Of a DNA stretch of 64,000 nt, positions 1 through 8,391 are shown one piece after another (the stretch's first letter is position 1; each line of letters starts with the position of its first letter). The translations under genes and the position numbers were made by a program. Under the pieces are notes generated by a model that did no database searches, was not told the origin of the DNA, and worked only from the letters and a program-made list of their open reading frames with translations. The stretch spans positions 1-64,000 of the forward strand of contig CAZDEO010000021.1 in NCBI GenBank assembly GCA_964504445.1, in the 5' to 3' direction. This stretch comes from JACSRF01 sp964504445. Lineage in GTDB: Bacteria > Chloroflexota > Anaerolineae > Promineifilales > Promineifilaceae.

Positions 1-374
1 GTGGGGGTGGGGAGGCCGGGGGGTTGGTACCAGTTACAGTTTCTGTCCCCGACACAAGTGCCGCCGCTGCAGGTAGGATTGGTGCAGGCTGCCCCGACGC
101 CGGAGCAGGTGTTGAACCAGACGGGGTTGGAGTAGCACTGGTCGCTGCAATTACACTCTGTATCGTCTGAGCACCAATCACCAGCCCTACATGATAAACC
201 ATCAGAGCAAGGAGCACAAACGTATTGTATAGTACCGCAGAAATAACTGCCTGAACAAGTTTGTGCTTGTATAGAATTTGGTTTTAACAACAAAGCCACA
301 AAAGCAAACGCGGCAAATGATATGCTGACTTGTAAGACTTTTAAGAATGGGCGTAGGGTTATTGCATTTGACAC
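1..374 (-). CDS. Cys-rich secreted protein, partial (3' end beyond window)
   Basis: An open frame runs from a GTG at 374 off the left edge. It begins MSNAITLRPFLKVLQ, followed by a hydrophobic stretch (AAFAFVALLLK) that looks like a signal peptide, then a Cys-rich mature part with many CxxxC and CxC pairs (TCSGSYFCGT, CNCSDQC, CTNPTCSGGTC). The pattern suggests a disulphide-rich exported or surface protein. No domain family is recognised and no ATG is in frame upstream. There is no clear ribosome binding site, so the GTG start is the best available guess. It lies on the same strand as, and downstream of, the lipoprotein ending at 523, from which it is separated by 148 bp with no obvious terminator. 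Confidence 0.5.
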   Translation of the reverse strand, partial: MSNAITLRPFLKVLQVSISFAAFAFVALLLKPNSIQAQTCSGSYFCGTIQYVCAPCSDGLSCRAGDWCSDDTECNCSDQCYSNPVWFNTCSGVGAACTNPTCSGGTCVGDRNCNWYQPPGLPTP

Positions 375-522
375 ATTGTTAATATGACAAATGATGGTAC
401 TAAAGGTCAACTGTAAAAAGTTAAACTCAAGTAATAGTTATTCCTTTCCAACAATTAGAATCTGCTCACTTGGCATTAAGCACTCCATCTATCCCACTAT
501 TGTATGTGCTCAGTCCGATTAT

Positions 523-2244
523 TTAATCTTCGAATGTAAGGTCAATTGCCCTAAAGTGACCTTTTTCAGGGTTATGAGTTGCCAACCGATAATAGCTAAT
601 TGCGCTATCAGAGATGCCATTATGTAAATCAGGTGCTGATTTTGGAAAGTCTTGGACTGGTCGCGTTCCCGGTTTAGCCTGCAACAATGCTATAGAGCCT
701 TGTATACCACTCAGTACTAACCAATTACGTCCATTGCGAATATTGGTGAACTCTGCGTTATCTAAATTTAGAATGATCGTTAGCTCGTTCGGAGTATTGG
801 GATTCCAAAAGTAGCCATACTGTGTAGTACGGGAGTTAGTGGTATTGGTGTACATGGCACGGAAACCAGGCGTGGGCTCACGAAATGAGCCAATGATGAC
901 ATTTAGATTGGTAATGCCGGCAGCCTCTTGAGCGCTAAGCAGGTGGTTTTGGTTCATGTTGTTGGCATCTAGCACATTTTGGACAGGCACAAGTGAGGGT
1001 AATTGCAAAAAGGCATCTATTGTCTGGGCTACCCGGATAGGGTCAAGTACGGTCATACTGGCTTGGTTCATTGTCTCAGTGACTCTAGTCGTGTCAGCGT
1101 AATAGATGTGGATTCGGTCAGCCAAGTTACCTCCCGGTAATGGTTTGCTGTGGGCCAGGGCGTAGGTTTCTGTTGCAAAAACCATCACTAAATCACCCTG
1201 CTCGTTGTGTTGCGGTAATCCGTTTTCATCGTGGGCGGTGCGGGCTGTCTCGACCAGTTGGTTATCTGGTCCATACGAGTACATGGTTACATGGCCGGTA
1301 ATAGGATCAATTTGCGTTGCTTCGGGGACAAGTTCAATGCCATACTCATTTAGATACTGCTCCTGGGTGCGGGCGGTGAGGGCGGCAATGGGGTCGAGGG
1401 CTTCAACCCAGGTTCTCGTTTCGGGGTTGTAGGTGAATTGCACGTTGCCGTCGGCGTCGGCCAGGGCGACGAGGTGTTGGTCGTTGTCGTCTATGGTTTG
1501 GGTTAGCTGCAGTTGCATCTCGGCTAGATAGTCGGTCAGGGATTGGCCGGGGATGGGGCTGGTGGTGAGTTCGACTGGCGTACCGCCATTGGCCCACCAG
1601 ATGGTTTGGGCCAGTTGGCGCTCTCCGTTGGGGCCAATCTGTTCTTGGGTATAGAAGGTGAAACGGCCGTCTTCTTGCAAGTCCAGCGGGCTAATCCAGT
1701 GGCCGGCGGGGTCCACAAACTCCAGGACGTTGCCGTCTAAATCGTACCTGATCCAGGTGTCCAGGGGGGCCGCGCCAAAGGCGACTTCGCCGCGGTTGAG
1801 GGTGGTGTCTGGCTGGCCGGTGAGGATGAGTAGATTGGAATCGTCGTTCCAGACAAAGAGTGTGCCTGATGGGTAGGCGGCGTTGGCGGTGATTCGCACG
1901 GCCGTTTCCCCCACCACAATCGTCACGTCCGCCGGGTCAATCACGTACTCATCGCCCCACAGGGCGCGCGCCAGGGGCAGCAGGGCATCGTGGTGGGCGG
2001 GGTCGTAGCCGGGGAGGGTGGTGAGCACGGCCGTTGCCCGCTCATCGCGCAGTTGTTCGGCCGTTAGCGTGAGGGTGGCGGTGGGTTCGGGCGTGGGGGC
2101 GGTGGTGGCGGTGGCGGGGATGGGGGTCGTGGTGGGGGGAACGGCCGTTTCTGTTACCTCAGTGGGCGTGGTGCAGGCAACCAGAAGCAGGAAAAGAAAA
2201 ACGGCCGTGAGGCCAGCCATCAGGCATCTTGCGCTTAGTTTCAT
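523..2244 (-). CDS. Secreted lipoprotein of unknown function
   Basis: The protein has 573 residues. A lipobox (LLVAC) follows a hydrophobic signal segment (MKLSARCLMAGLTAVFLFL), so it should be lipid-anchored outside the membrane. A Thr/Pro/Ala-rich linker (about residues 25-60) follows, then a globular part with no family I recognise. The upstream ATG at 2271 would add nine charged residues before the signal peptide. The ATG at 2244 is preferred because a purine-rich AAGGGG lies just upstream and the signal peptide then starts correctly. It follows the dus gene on the same strand with a 48 bp gap. Its Thr-Pro linker is typical of Chloroflexota extracellular proteins. Function unknown. Confidence 0.8.
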   Translation of the reverse strand: MKLSARCLMAGLTAVFLFLLLVACTTPTEVTETAVPPTTTPIPATATTAPTPEPTATLTLTAEQLRDERATAVLTTLPGYDPAHHDALLPLARALWGDEYVIDPADVTIVVGETAVRITANAAYPSGTLFVWNDDSNLLILTGQPDTTLNRGEVAFGAAPLDTWIRYDLDGNVLEFVDPAGHWISPLDLQEDGRFTFYTQEQIGPNGERQLAQTIWWANGGTPVELTTSPIPGQSLTDYLAEMQLQLTQTIDDNDQHLVALADADGNVQFTYNPETRTWVEALDPIAALTARTQEQYLNEYGIELVPEATQIDPITGHVTMYSYGPDNQLVETARTAHDENGLPQHNEQGDLVMVFATETYALAHSKPLPGGNLADRIHIYYADTTRVTETMNQASMTVLDPIRVAQTIDAFLQLPSLVPVQNVLDANNMNQNHLLSAQEAAGITNLNVIIGSFREPTPGFRAMYTNTTNSRTTQYGYFWNPNTPNELTIILNLDNAEFTNIRNGRNWLVLSGIQGSIALLQAKPGTRPVQDFPKSAPDLHNGISDSAISYYRLATHNPEKGHFRAIDLTFED

Positions 2245-2292
2245 AATATCCCCTTCACCGTGAAAGACCACATTTTCACCATACCTGCCGCA

Positions 2293-3339
2293 TTATAACA
2301 AAGCGCCAGGCGGGGGTAAATGAGAGGCCGCTGCGGGTGCATTGGCCATTTCCGCCAAAATTTGCATAAAGGTTTGCACGTCGGCCGTTTCTAACAGGGC
2401 CTGGGGAATGGCATAATCCGCCAAATATTGCTTCAAATGCTTGCGAAACATCACCAATCCATGGGGATCGCCGTAATAGGCCAGCATCTCGCGCAGGTGC
2501 AGACGCACGGCCGTTGCCACGTCGGCAAAGGTTAGCGCAGCTTTATCCTCGCGGGCAAAAATCCAGGGGTTGCCGACGGCTGCTCGCCCCACCATCACCG
2601 CGTCGCAGCCGGTGTGCGCCTTCATGCGCGCAATGTCCGCCACGCTCTGCACGTCCCCATTGCCAATGACCGGCACCGGCACCGCTTGCTTCAACTCGGC
2701 GATAGCATCCCAGTCGGCCTGGCCGTCGTACTTTTGCGTTTTGGTACGGCCGTGCAGGGCAATTAACGCCGCGCCATTGTCTACCATAATCTGCCCAATC
2801 TGTAAGAAGTTTTGCTGGTCGGCGTCCCAGCCCAGGCGAATTTTGCCCGTAACGGGAACAGGGAGATGGGTAGAGAGCAGGCGAAAAGTCTCTGCTACCA
2901 GTTCCGGCTGGGGCATCATGCCCACGCCCGCGCCGCGCCCGCTCACCTTGCGCGTGGAGCAGCCCATATTCACGTCAATAATATCCGGCTCCAAATCAAG
3001 GATGTTTTGCGCCGCCTGTAAAATTTTCTGCGCGTCATTGCCAAAAATCTGGAACACCATAGGGTACTCGCCGGGCTGCTTGTCCAGCCGCTGCCAGAAG
3101 CGGTTGCGGCTGCGCTTACCCAGCAGCGCCTCCACCGGCACAAACTCGGTGTAGTGCATGGCCGAGCCATAAGCGCGGCACAGGGCGCGGTAGGGCACGT
3201 CGGAATACCCGGCCATGGGCGCCAAAATGACGTCACCGTACACCGGTAGGGAACCCACGTGGAAAAGCGGGTCTACGGGTTTGCAGGTTTGCAGGTTTGC
3301 AGGTGTAATGGCTTGCTGGCTCATCCAACTAATCCCCAC
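2293..3339 (-). CDS. dus: tRNA-dihydrouridine synthase (Dus family)
   Basis: FMN-dependent reduction of uridine to dihydrouridine in tRNA. The TIM-barrel start is clear (VILAPMAGYSDVPYRALCR, about residues 37-55). The Dus active-site region NMGCSTRKV carries the expected Cys at about 127, with Ser instead of the usual Pro after it. The FMN/phosphate region is VIGNGDVQSV...CDAVMVGRAAVGNPWIF. Length is normal (about 320-350). The first ~25 residues are doubtful: they are encoded partly by a TTTGCAG tandem repeat and do not resemble other Dus N-termini. A GTG at about 3258 (VGSLPVYGDVILAP) is an alternative start. It is the last enzyme gene of a minus-strand run with miaA, another tRNA-modification gene. 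Confidence 0.92.
   Translation of the reverse strand: MGISWMSQQAITPANLQTCKPVDPLFHVGSLPVYGDVILAPMAGYSDVPYRALCRAYGSAMHYTEFVPVEALLGKRSRNRFWQRLDKQPGEYPMVFQIFGNDAQKILQAAQNILDLEPDIIDVNMGCSTRKVSGRGAGVGMMPQPELVAETFRLLSTHLPVPVTGKIRLGWDADQQNFLQIGQIMVDNGAALIALHGRTKTQKYDGQADWDAIAELKQAVPVPVIGNGDVQSVADIARMKAHTGCDAVMVGRAAVGNPWIFAREDKAALTFADVATAVRLHLREMLAYYGDPHGLVMFRKHLKQYLADYAIPQALLETADVQTFMQILAEMANAPAAASHLPPPGALL
3279..3303. repeat. (TTTGCAG)n heptamer tandem repeat
   Basis: About three head-to-tail copies of TTTGCAG lie in the 5' end of the dus frame and encode the odd NLQTCK segment. Similar short-word repeats occur in several intergenic spacers of this window (around 19945, 44350), so this may be spacer sequence read as coding because the true start lies further downstream. 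Confidence 0.7.
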
Positions 3340-3365
3340 TCTTGCTTACTTGCGTACTTGACCAC

Positions 3366-4328
3366 TCATAATTCAAATCTCTCGCCAACAGATGGTACCC
3401 GTACTGTACCCGGTAACGCTTTTGCCGTCCAAACCTCCCGAGCGGCCGCCGTCCACTGGGCGTTGGTCCAGCCAAAACCAGGATTGCCATAGCCATCAGG
3501 ATGTCCACTGAGATGCATAAGCAGCGTGTGGCGCGGGCGCAAGTTGGCGGCAATGCGCTGCACATTATCGAAGGAGGGATGGGTGGCGCGCTGTTTCTTG
3601 GCGCGCCAGAAAGCGGTGTCAATGAAGAGATAATCGGCATGGGAAAGGAGGGTAACGGCCGTTTTCTGCGCTACCGTCTCCGGCTGCACCAACCACTCAT
3701 TCTCACTATCAATATCCCAAAGGAGAGCTGTTTTGGCGCGCTCTGTTTCAACCACAAAGGCTGCACAACTGTACTGCACCAGCCCGGGGTCATCCGGGTG
3801 GCGATCGGCGCCAAAATGGGACACGGACACAGGTGTTACGCGCAAATCCGGCACAGGTAATGCAACCTGGGGCAGCACCGTACCGGGTGGGGCATTTTCG
3901 TCCTGCACATCCGGCTGCAAAAAGGTGCGCCACTCATAGCCATGCTCTCGCTGCAACCATTCCGCGGTACCGGCGCGACACCATAACGGGATGCGCGGAG
4001 CAGGCAGCCCACGCCGTTTGCGCGTCAGGTGATAAGAAACACAAAGCCGGTTCAGGTCTACGGTGTGGTCGGGGTGCCAATGGGTCAGCAGCAAGGCATC
4101 AAGGCGGGCGCGGTGGGTGTGCAGATAGGGGTTTTCTACCAGACTGTCTACTACACCGCTGCCCACGTCAACCAACACGTGATAAGCCGCCTCATCGCGG
4201 CCGTTTACGCCCAACAGCGAAACCGACGTATTGGCCTGGCGTTCCGGGCTGGCACAGCGGGAACAGTCGCAGCCAAACTGGCGCAGCATGGGGGCCTCAA
4301 TGCCGTTGACGACAAGTATGTGTTTCAT
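3366..4328 (-). CDS. Metallo-beta-lactamase-fold hydrolase, PhnP/PqqB-like
   Basis: The 320-residue protein carries the MBL-fold metal motif HWHPDH (LLTHWHPDHTVDL, about residues 81-93), later DIDSENEW and a terminal LLMHLSGHPDGYG segment supplying further ligands. Near the N-terminus CDCSRC resembles the extra Zn-binding Cys cluster of PhnP-like enzymes, which hydrolyse cyclic phosphodiesters such as phosphoribosyl 1,2-cyclic phosphate. The substrate here cannot be told: no phn genes are nearby. The start ATG follows a good ribosome site (GAGGTGAGAG). It sits between miaA and dus with short gaps (58 and 26 bp), so it is probably co-transcribed with them, and an RNA-related role is possible but only inferred from location. 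Confidence 0.85.
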   Translation of the reverse strand: MKHILVVNGIEAPMLRQFGCDCSRCASPERQANTSVSLLGVNGRDEAAYHVLVDVGSGVVDSLVENPYLHTHRARLDALLLTHWHPDHTVDLNRLCVSYHLTRKRRGLPAPRIPLWCRAGTAEWLQREHGYEWRTFLQPDVQDENAPPGTVLPQVALPVPDLRVTPVSVSHFGADRHPDDPGLVQYSCAAFVVETERAKTALLWDIDSENEWLVQPETVAQKTAVTLLSHADYLFIDTAFWRAKKQRATHPSFDNVQRIAANLRPRHTLLMHLSGHPDGYGNPGFGWTNAQWTAAAREVWTAKALPGTVRVPSVGERFEL

Positions 4329-4386
4329 CTCTCACCTCGGTTGATGGTTTTAGCAGAGGTTATACGGGTAAATGGCACAGGCCGCG

Positions 4387-5319
4387 CTACGGCCGTTCCG
4401 CGTTTAGCCACCTATTCACAAACGCCAACACGGCCGTTTCCACCCCCTCCTCGCCCATATCAAACCAGGCAATGGCCGGATCAGCGGCGCGAAACCAGGT
4501 ATTTTGCTGGCGCACAAAGCGGTGGGTTTCAAACTTAATGCGCGCCACCGCCTCTTCCAACGTCATTTCACCATCCAAATAGGCGTAAAGCTGTTGGTAG
4601 CCTAAACCGCTCATGGCCGGCAGGGAACGGCCGTAACCCGCATCTCGCAGCCCTTCCACCTCAGCCAACAAACCATTGGCCATCATCTCATCTACCCGCC
4701 GGTCAATGCGCGCATACAGCGCCGCCCGTTCCCGCCGCAGGCCAATCTGGCAAATGTTGTACGGCGGCGGCTGCTTGCGCTGCAATTGCGAAATAGGTTT
4801 GCCGCTGACCAACGTCACTTCCAGCGCCCGAATCACCCGGCGCACGTTGCGCGGGTCAATGTTGGCTGCTGCCGCCGGATCCAGCGCCGCCAGCCAGCGC
4901 GCCAGCTCCGGCCCGCCCAGCTTCGCCAACACCCGGCGCAAAGCCGGTTGTGGCGGCACGCGGGGAATGCCCCAGCCTTCTACCACCGCTTTCACGTATT
5001 GCCCTGTGCCGCCGACCAAAATGGGCAGCCGCCCCCGCCGCTGAATGGCGTCAATGGCCTCAAATGCCAAATCCTGGTACGCGCCCAGGGTTAGCGTTTC
5101 ATCTGGCTGGCAAATGTCAATGAGATGGTGGGAAACCCGGGCTTGCTCTGCTAATGAGGGCTTGGCTGTGCCAATGTCCATACCCCGGTAAAAGAGGCGG
5201 GAGTCGGCAGAGACAATTTCCCCGCCAAGCTCGTTGGCTATACGCAAAGAGAGGGCTGTTTTGCCTACAGCCGTTGGCCCCACAATGACCAGCAAGGGAG
5301 GGCCAATTTCACCCTTCAT
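4387..5319 (-). CDS. miaA: tRNA dimethylallyltransferase
   Basis: Transfers a dimethylallyl group to N6 of A37 in tRNAs reading UNN codons. Visible features: P-loop GPTAVGKTAL near residues 12-21, SADSRLFYRGMDIGTAKPS (the conserved Asp-Ser and DIGTAKP motifs), HLIDICQPDE, LVGGTGQYVKAV, and the C-terminal TRRFVRQQNTWFR-like KFETHRFVRQQNTWFR segment. The ATG at 5319 (MKGEIGPPLL) gives a normal 310-residue protein. A longer frame from 5412 would overlap yraN and adds an unconserved Gly-rich head. The start lies 2 nt after the yraN stop, consistent with translational coupling. It is in the tight minus-strand operon with yraN and GT4. Confidence 0.95.
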   Translation of the reverse strand: MKGEIGPPLLVIVGPTAVGKTALSLRIANELGGEIVSADSRLFYRGMDIGTAKPSLAEQARVSHHLIDICQPDETLTLGAYQDLAFEAIDAIQRRGRLPILVGGTGQYVKAVVEGWGIPRVPPQPALRRVLAKLGGPELARWLAALDPAAAANIDPRNVRRVIRALEVTLVSGKPISQLQRKQPPPYNICQIGLRRERAALYARIDRRVDEMMANGLLAEVEGLRDAGYGRSLPAMSGLGYQQLYAYLDGEMTLEEAVARIKFETHRFVRQQNTWFRAADPAIAWFDMGEEGVETAVLAFVNRWLNAERP

Positions 5320-5321
5320 CG

Positions 5322-5705
5322 TTACCAGCCCATCACCGCATTGGGAATATGTTCGCAGCGCAGCAGCTTGCCCCGGCCATCCAGTTCTACCGCCACCAGG
5401 TCTACCCGCCACTCTACGTTGTCCAGGTCGCTTTCGTAGAGATATGCCTGCCCCAAATCTAACAGACGGCGCGCCTTTTGGGGTGTAACGCCTTCTTCGG
5501 GGGTGCCGCTACCGCGCCCACGCCGGGTCTTCACCTCCACAAACACCAGTACGTCACCGGTCTGGGCAATGAGGTCAATTTCGCCACGAGCACAGCGCCA
5601 GTTGCGCTGCACAATGCGGTACCCTTTAGACTCCAGATGGGTAGCGGCCACAGATTCGCCCCAACTGCCCAATTTTTTACGGCCGTCGCCCTCATTACCG
5701 CTCAT
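5322..5705 (-). CDS. YraN/UPF0102 endonuclease-fold protein
   Basis: At 127 residues this is the usual length of UPF0102. The nuclease-like core is visible: LGSWGESVAATHLESKGYRIVQRNWRC, then RGEIDLIAQTGDVLVFVEVKTRRG, giving the E-D-ExK set of the restriction-endonuclease-like fold. Function in the family is not firmly established, with roles in DNA recombination or repair suggested. The start overlaps the preceding glycosyltransferase stop by 4 bp (ATGA), and miaA starts 2 nt downstream, so the three genes are clearly one transcript. The assignment rests on motifs and length. Confidence 0.9.
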   Translation of the reverse strand: MSGNEGDGRKKLGSWGESVAATHLESKGYRIVQRNWRCARGEIDLIAQTGDVLVFVEVKTRRGRGSGTPEEGVTPQKARRLLDLGQAYLYESDLDNVEWRVDLVAVELDGRGKLLRCEHIPNAVMGW

Positions 5706-6991
5706 AAAATTCCGTTACCCTTCTTCTCCTTGTCCGGTATGATCCGCTGCAGCATGGAATCCCAGGTTTCTGGCGGGCGCACCAACCCGGCCAACTGGTC
5801 CATCATGGGTTGCAGCTTCTCCCAATTGCGCAGCCAACGGCCGTGCTCCTTATCGCGCTGCAAATCGGGGCGGGTTTGCAGTAATTCTGCATACAAATCA
5901 ACCGTGCGCGCCACCGTCTGGCGAATATCAAAGCGCTCACTGGCCTGCCGCGCTTTGGCGCCCATTTCCTGCCGCAGCTTGTCATTCAGGGCCAGCCCTA
6001 CCATGGCAGCAGCCAACCCATGCTCTGGCTCAGGGGCAAGCAGGCCCGTTTCTAAGTGCTGGACCGTATCCACAATGCCCGGAGAAGCGGAGGCCGCGAC
6101 TGGTAAACCGACAGCCATGGCCTCGATCACCGTCAGGGGATGCACCTCAGAAGTGGATGCGGTGACAAAAAGGTCGGCGGGGGCTAAATAGCCAGGTAGC
6201 TCGGCATAATCCACCACACCCATGAAATGAACGGCATCAGCAATCTGCAAGCGCCGCGCCTGGGCCTCTAATTCTTTTTGTACGGCGCCTTTGCCCAACA
6301 GCATGAGATGCAAATGAGGCAGCAGGGAATGGGCAATGGCAAACTGATCCAGCAAGGTATCGAGGTTTTTTTCTTCAGATAGTCGCCCCGTGTAGGCTAA
6401 AAGAAGAGCACCATCAGGCAGGCCCAGGTCTTTTTTGCTTAAGGAGCGCGCAGGGTTGTGGAACGGCCGTAAATCCACCCCATTCTCAATCACCACAATC
6501 GGGCGCTCGACGCCAAACTCCAGCATAATCTCCTTCACGCTCTGAGAAGGCGTTATCACCACGTCAGCCAGGTCGGTGAAATCTGGCCATACCTGGCGCA
6601 TAATGGCGTCAGCCGCTGGCTGAGGGATAGAAATATACGCGCCGGTGTATAGGTCATAGCGAGTGTGGTTGGTGTACACAATGGGGCAACGGCCATAGCG
6701 ATGGGCCAATTCCACGCTCATAAACAGGTGGTGGCAATGGATAATCTCCATCTGCGCCAGACGCTCCTGCGCCTCCCGCGTGTAGCGCATGGTAAAGTAA
6801 TAACCTGACCCCACCGGAATGGCCGGTGAGCGCACCACACCTGGCTCTTCCCCCGCCGGATCAGGGTCACCCAGGGTAAACACCGTCACTTCATGGCCTA
6901 ATTTCTCCAATTCCTCTTTGTACAATGAAACCATGCGCGTCACGCCATTGACTACCGGCTTGTAACAAGCTGTCACCATACCAATCTTCAT
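5702..6991 (-). CDS. Glycosyltransferase family 4 (GT-B fold)
   Basis: The 429-residue protein starts MKIGMVTACYKPVVNGVTRMV, the N-terminal glycine-rich loop of GT4 enzymes. The C-terminal donor domain shows LAYTGRLSEEKNLDTLLDQF and the E-x7-E motif in STSEVHPLTVIEAMAVGLPV. These retaining enzymes transfer sugars from nucleotide donors, often mannose or glucose, to lipid or glycan acceptors at the inner membrane face. This type (start and NGVTR motif) resembles the alpha-mannosyl/diacylglycerol glucosyltransferase subgroup, but the acceptor cannot be read from sequence. A GGAGGG ribosome site precedes the ATG. It overlaps yraN downstream and lies 15 bp after the cinA-like gene. Confidence 0.9.
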   Translation of the reverse strand: MKIGMVTACYKPVVNGVTRMVSLYKEELEKLGHEVTVFTLGDPDPAGEEPGVVRSPAIPVGSGYYFTMRYTREAQERLAQMEIIHCHHLFMSVELAHRYGRCPIVYTNHTRYDLYTGAYISIPQPAADAIMRQVWPDFTDLADVVITPSQSVKEIMLEFGVERPIVVIENGVDLRPFHNPARSLSKKDLGLPDGALLLAYTGRLSEEKNLDTLLDQFAIAHSLLPHLHLMLLGKGAVQKELEAQARRLQIADAVHFMGVVDYAELPGYLAPADLFVTASTSEVHPLTVIEAMAVGLPVAASASPGIVDTVQHLETGLLAPEPEHGLAAAMVGLALNDKLRQEMGAKARQASERFDIRQTVARTVDLYAELLQTRPDLQRDKEHGRWLRNWEKLQPMMDQLAGLVRPPETWDSMLQRIIPDKEKKGNGIL

Positions 6992-7006
6992 CGTATTCCC
7001 TCCAAC

Positions 7007-8137
7007 TTAGGCATGTGCCCGTAACCAACGGCGCAAATGAGCCATACCTAAGGAGAAAGCCCAGGCATCAATATTTTCCGGGTGTCCACCAAAAGAACGC
7101 TGCGTTACCGATACGCCGCTTTCCGAAGCTAAAATTACCAAAACCTGAATCCCACCCTGGGTAACATTCTTAAAAACGAGTAGACTCAAATCTGTTTTAC
7201 TTTGCCATAGCAACTGGGTAGCTGCCTCGCGGCACCAACTGGTCAAATCATCAGCCAGGGGTGGAATTCGCAAATATCTGGCCAATTCCGCACTGTTATC
7301 AACCGGTGTCGAAAATATCAGGCCATCACTTTCAGGCCAAACAGCCAGCGTATTCGCAATAATGCGGTTCGTGTGGCATTCAGCCAAAGCAACTTTGGTT
7401 TGGCTAGCCACGAGCATTTGCAACACAACTTGTTCTAAGCGGGTATCCTCTTCACCGTAAACGTGATCGCCCAACTGCTCTATCACTTCGAACTTGAGTT
7501 GAGCCAGTTTCTGCGCTACCAGTTCCTCGCTCTCCCCCTCTGCCCAAAGACGAATGTTGGTTTGGCCAGCAAAAGAATCATAGGTTATCCGTGTACCAGG
7601 GATCTGGGGCAGCTCGCCTAATTGAGAGCGTACGCTGCTTTCTACGACCCCCACGGCACGTAACAATTTCCAGCCTGATTTGAATGCTGACTCTTGTTGA
7701 ATTTTGGTTTGCAAAAAAGGTAATACGGCCGTTTCCAGCACATATGACATTTCTTGTCTATCACGGGGCAGGCAGATAACAAACCCCTGATAGGTTTCCA
7801 GCCAGATAGAGGGTAGGAGCACAGGCTCCACCCCCATCTTTGTCATGAAGTTTCCACGGTCCGGTAAATTTGCTGATGCGTCGAAAAAGCGGGTAACGGC
7901 CGTTTGCAACACGCCCTTCTCTTGTTCATACAAGCTACCAATCGCCAAAACTACATCCGCCCGCTCCAAAGCAATGCGCAAAACGTCAGCAACCAAAGCA
8001 ACATCTTCCCCCACCGTCACCTTGCACGTAATAGGCACATTTATCTCGCGCAAACTACGCGAAAGATGCGCAATATTTGTGTCCAACACATCGCTAACCA
8101 ACAACTCATCGCCAATGCTGACTATTTCCACTTTCAT
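7007..8137 (-). CDS. CinA-family protein with both active sites degenerate
   Basis: The domain order matches CinA: an N-terminal MoaB/MogA-like domain (MKVEIVSIGDELLVSDVLDTN...) followed by a C-terminal PncC-like nicotinamide-nucleotide amidase domain (from about residue 225). Normal CinA carries GGLGPTxDD after ADVV. Here the same place reads ADVVLAIGSLYEQEKG. The amidase motif AESCTGG is replaced by LAECHTNR, removing the catalytic Ser and the Gly pair. Length (376) is slightly below the usual 410-430. The frame is intact, with no internal stop, and it heads the operon with GT4-yraN-miaA. It may be a structural or regulatory descendant rather than an enzyme. No convincing ribosome site is seen before the ATG. 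Confidence 0.75.
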   Translation of the reverse strand: MKVEIVSIGDELLVSDVLDTNIAHLSRSLREINVPITCKVTVGEDVALVADVLRIALERADVVLAIGSLYEQEKGVLQTAVTRFFDASANLPDRGNFMTKMGVEPVLLPSIWLETYQGFVICLPRDRQEMSYVLETAVLPFLQTKIQQESAFKSGWKLLRAVGVVESSVRSQLGELPQIPGTRITYDSFAGQTNIRLWAEGESEELVAQKLAQLKFEVIEQLGDHVYGEEDTRLEQVVLQMLVASQTKVALAECHTNRIIANTLAVWPESDGLIFSTPVDNSAELARYLRIPPLADDLTSWCREAATQLLWQSKTDLSLLVFKNVTQGGIQVLVILASESGVSVTQRSFGGHPENIDAWAFSLGMAHLRRWLRAHA

Positions 8138-8333
8138 AAGTTAAGGTACTTCGTTGTTAACATGGGGATGACAAACCCAGCTTTGTTCATCATTGGCGAG
8201 GTTCCTTTAGAACACCATCACTCAGGGCAGCGCACCTCTTTCACCAAGAGGAAAAGGCAAATTGGAGTGAGCAAACTTCTCTGCGTGCATCAGCGCGAGG
8301 CGATTCTAGCATAAAGAAAATGGGGTAGCAATC

Positions 8334-8362
8334 TTGACAAAATCGGCCAAATGTTCTAATCT
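8334..8362 (+). promoter_or_regulatory. Sigma70-type promoter for the Xer-like gene
   Basis: TTGACA (8334-8339) and TAATCT (8357-8362) are separated by exactly 17 bp and lie 30 bp before the ATG of the Xer-like gene. AGGAGAG just before the ATG serves as ribosome site. The divergent cinA-like gene starts about 200 bp upstream. Confidence 0.6.
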
Positions 8363-8391
8363 AGTCACTAACTACACGAAGCCAGGAGAGA

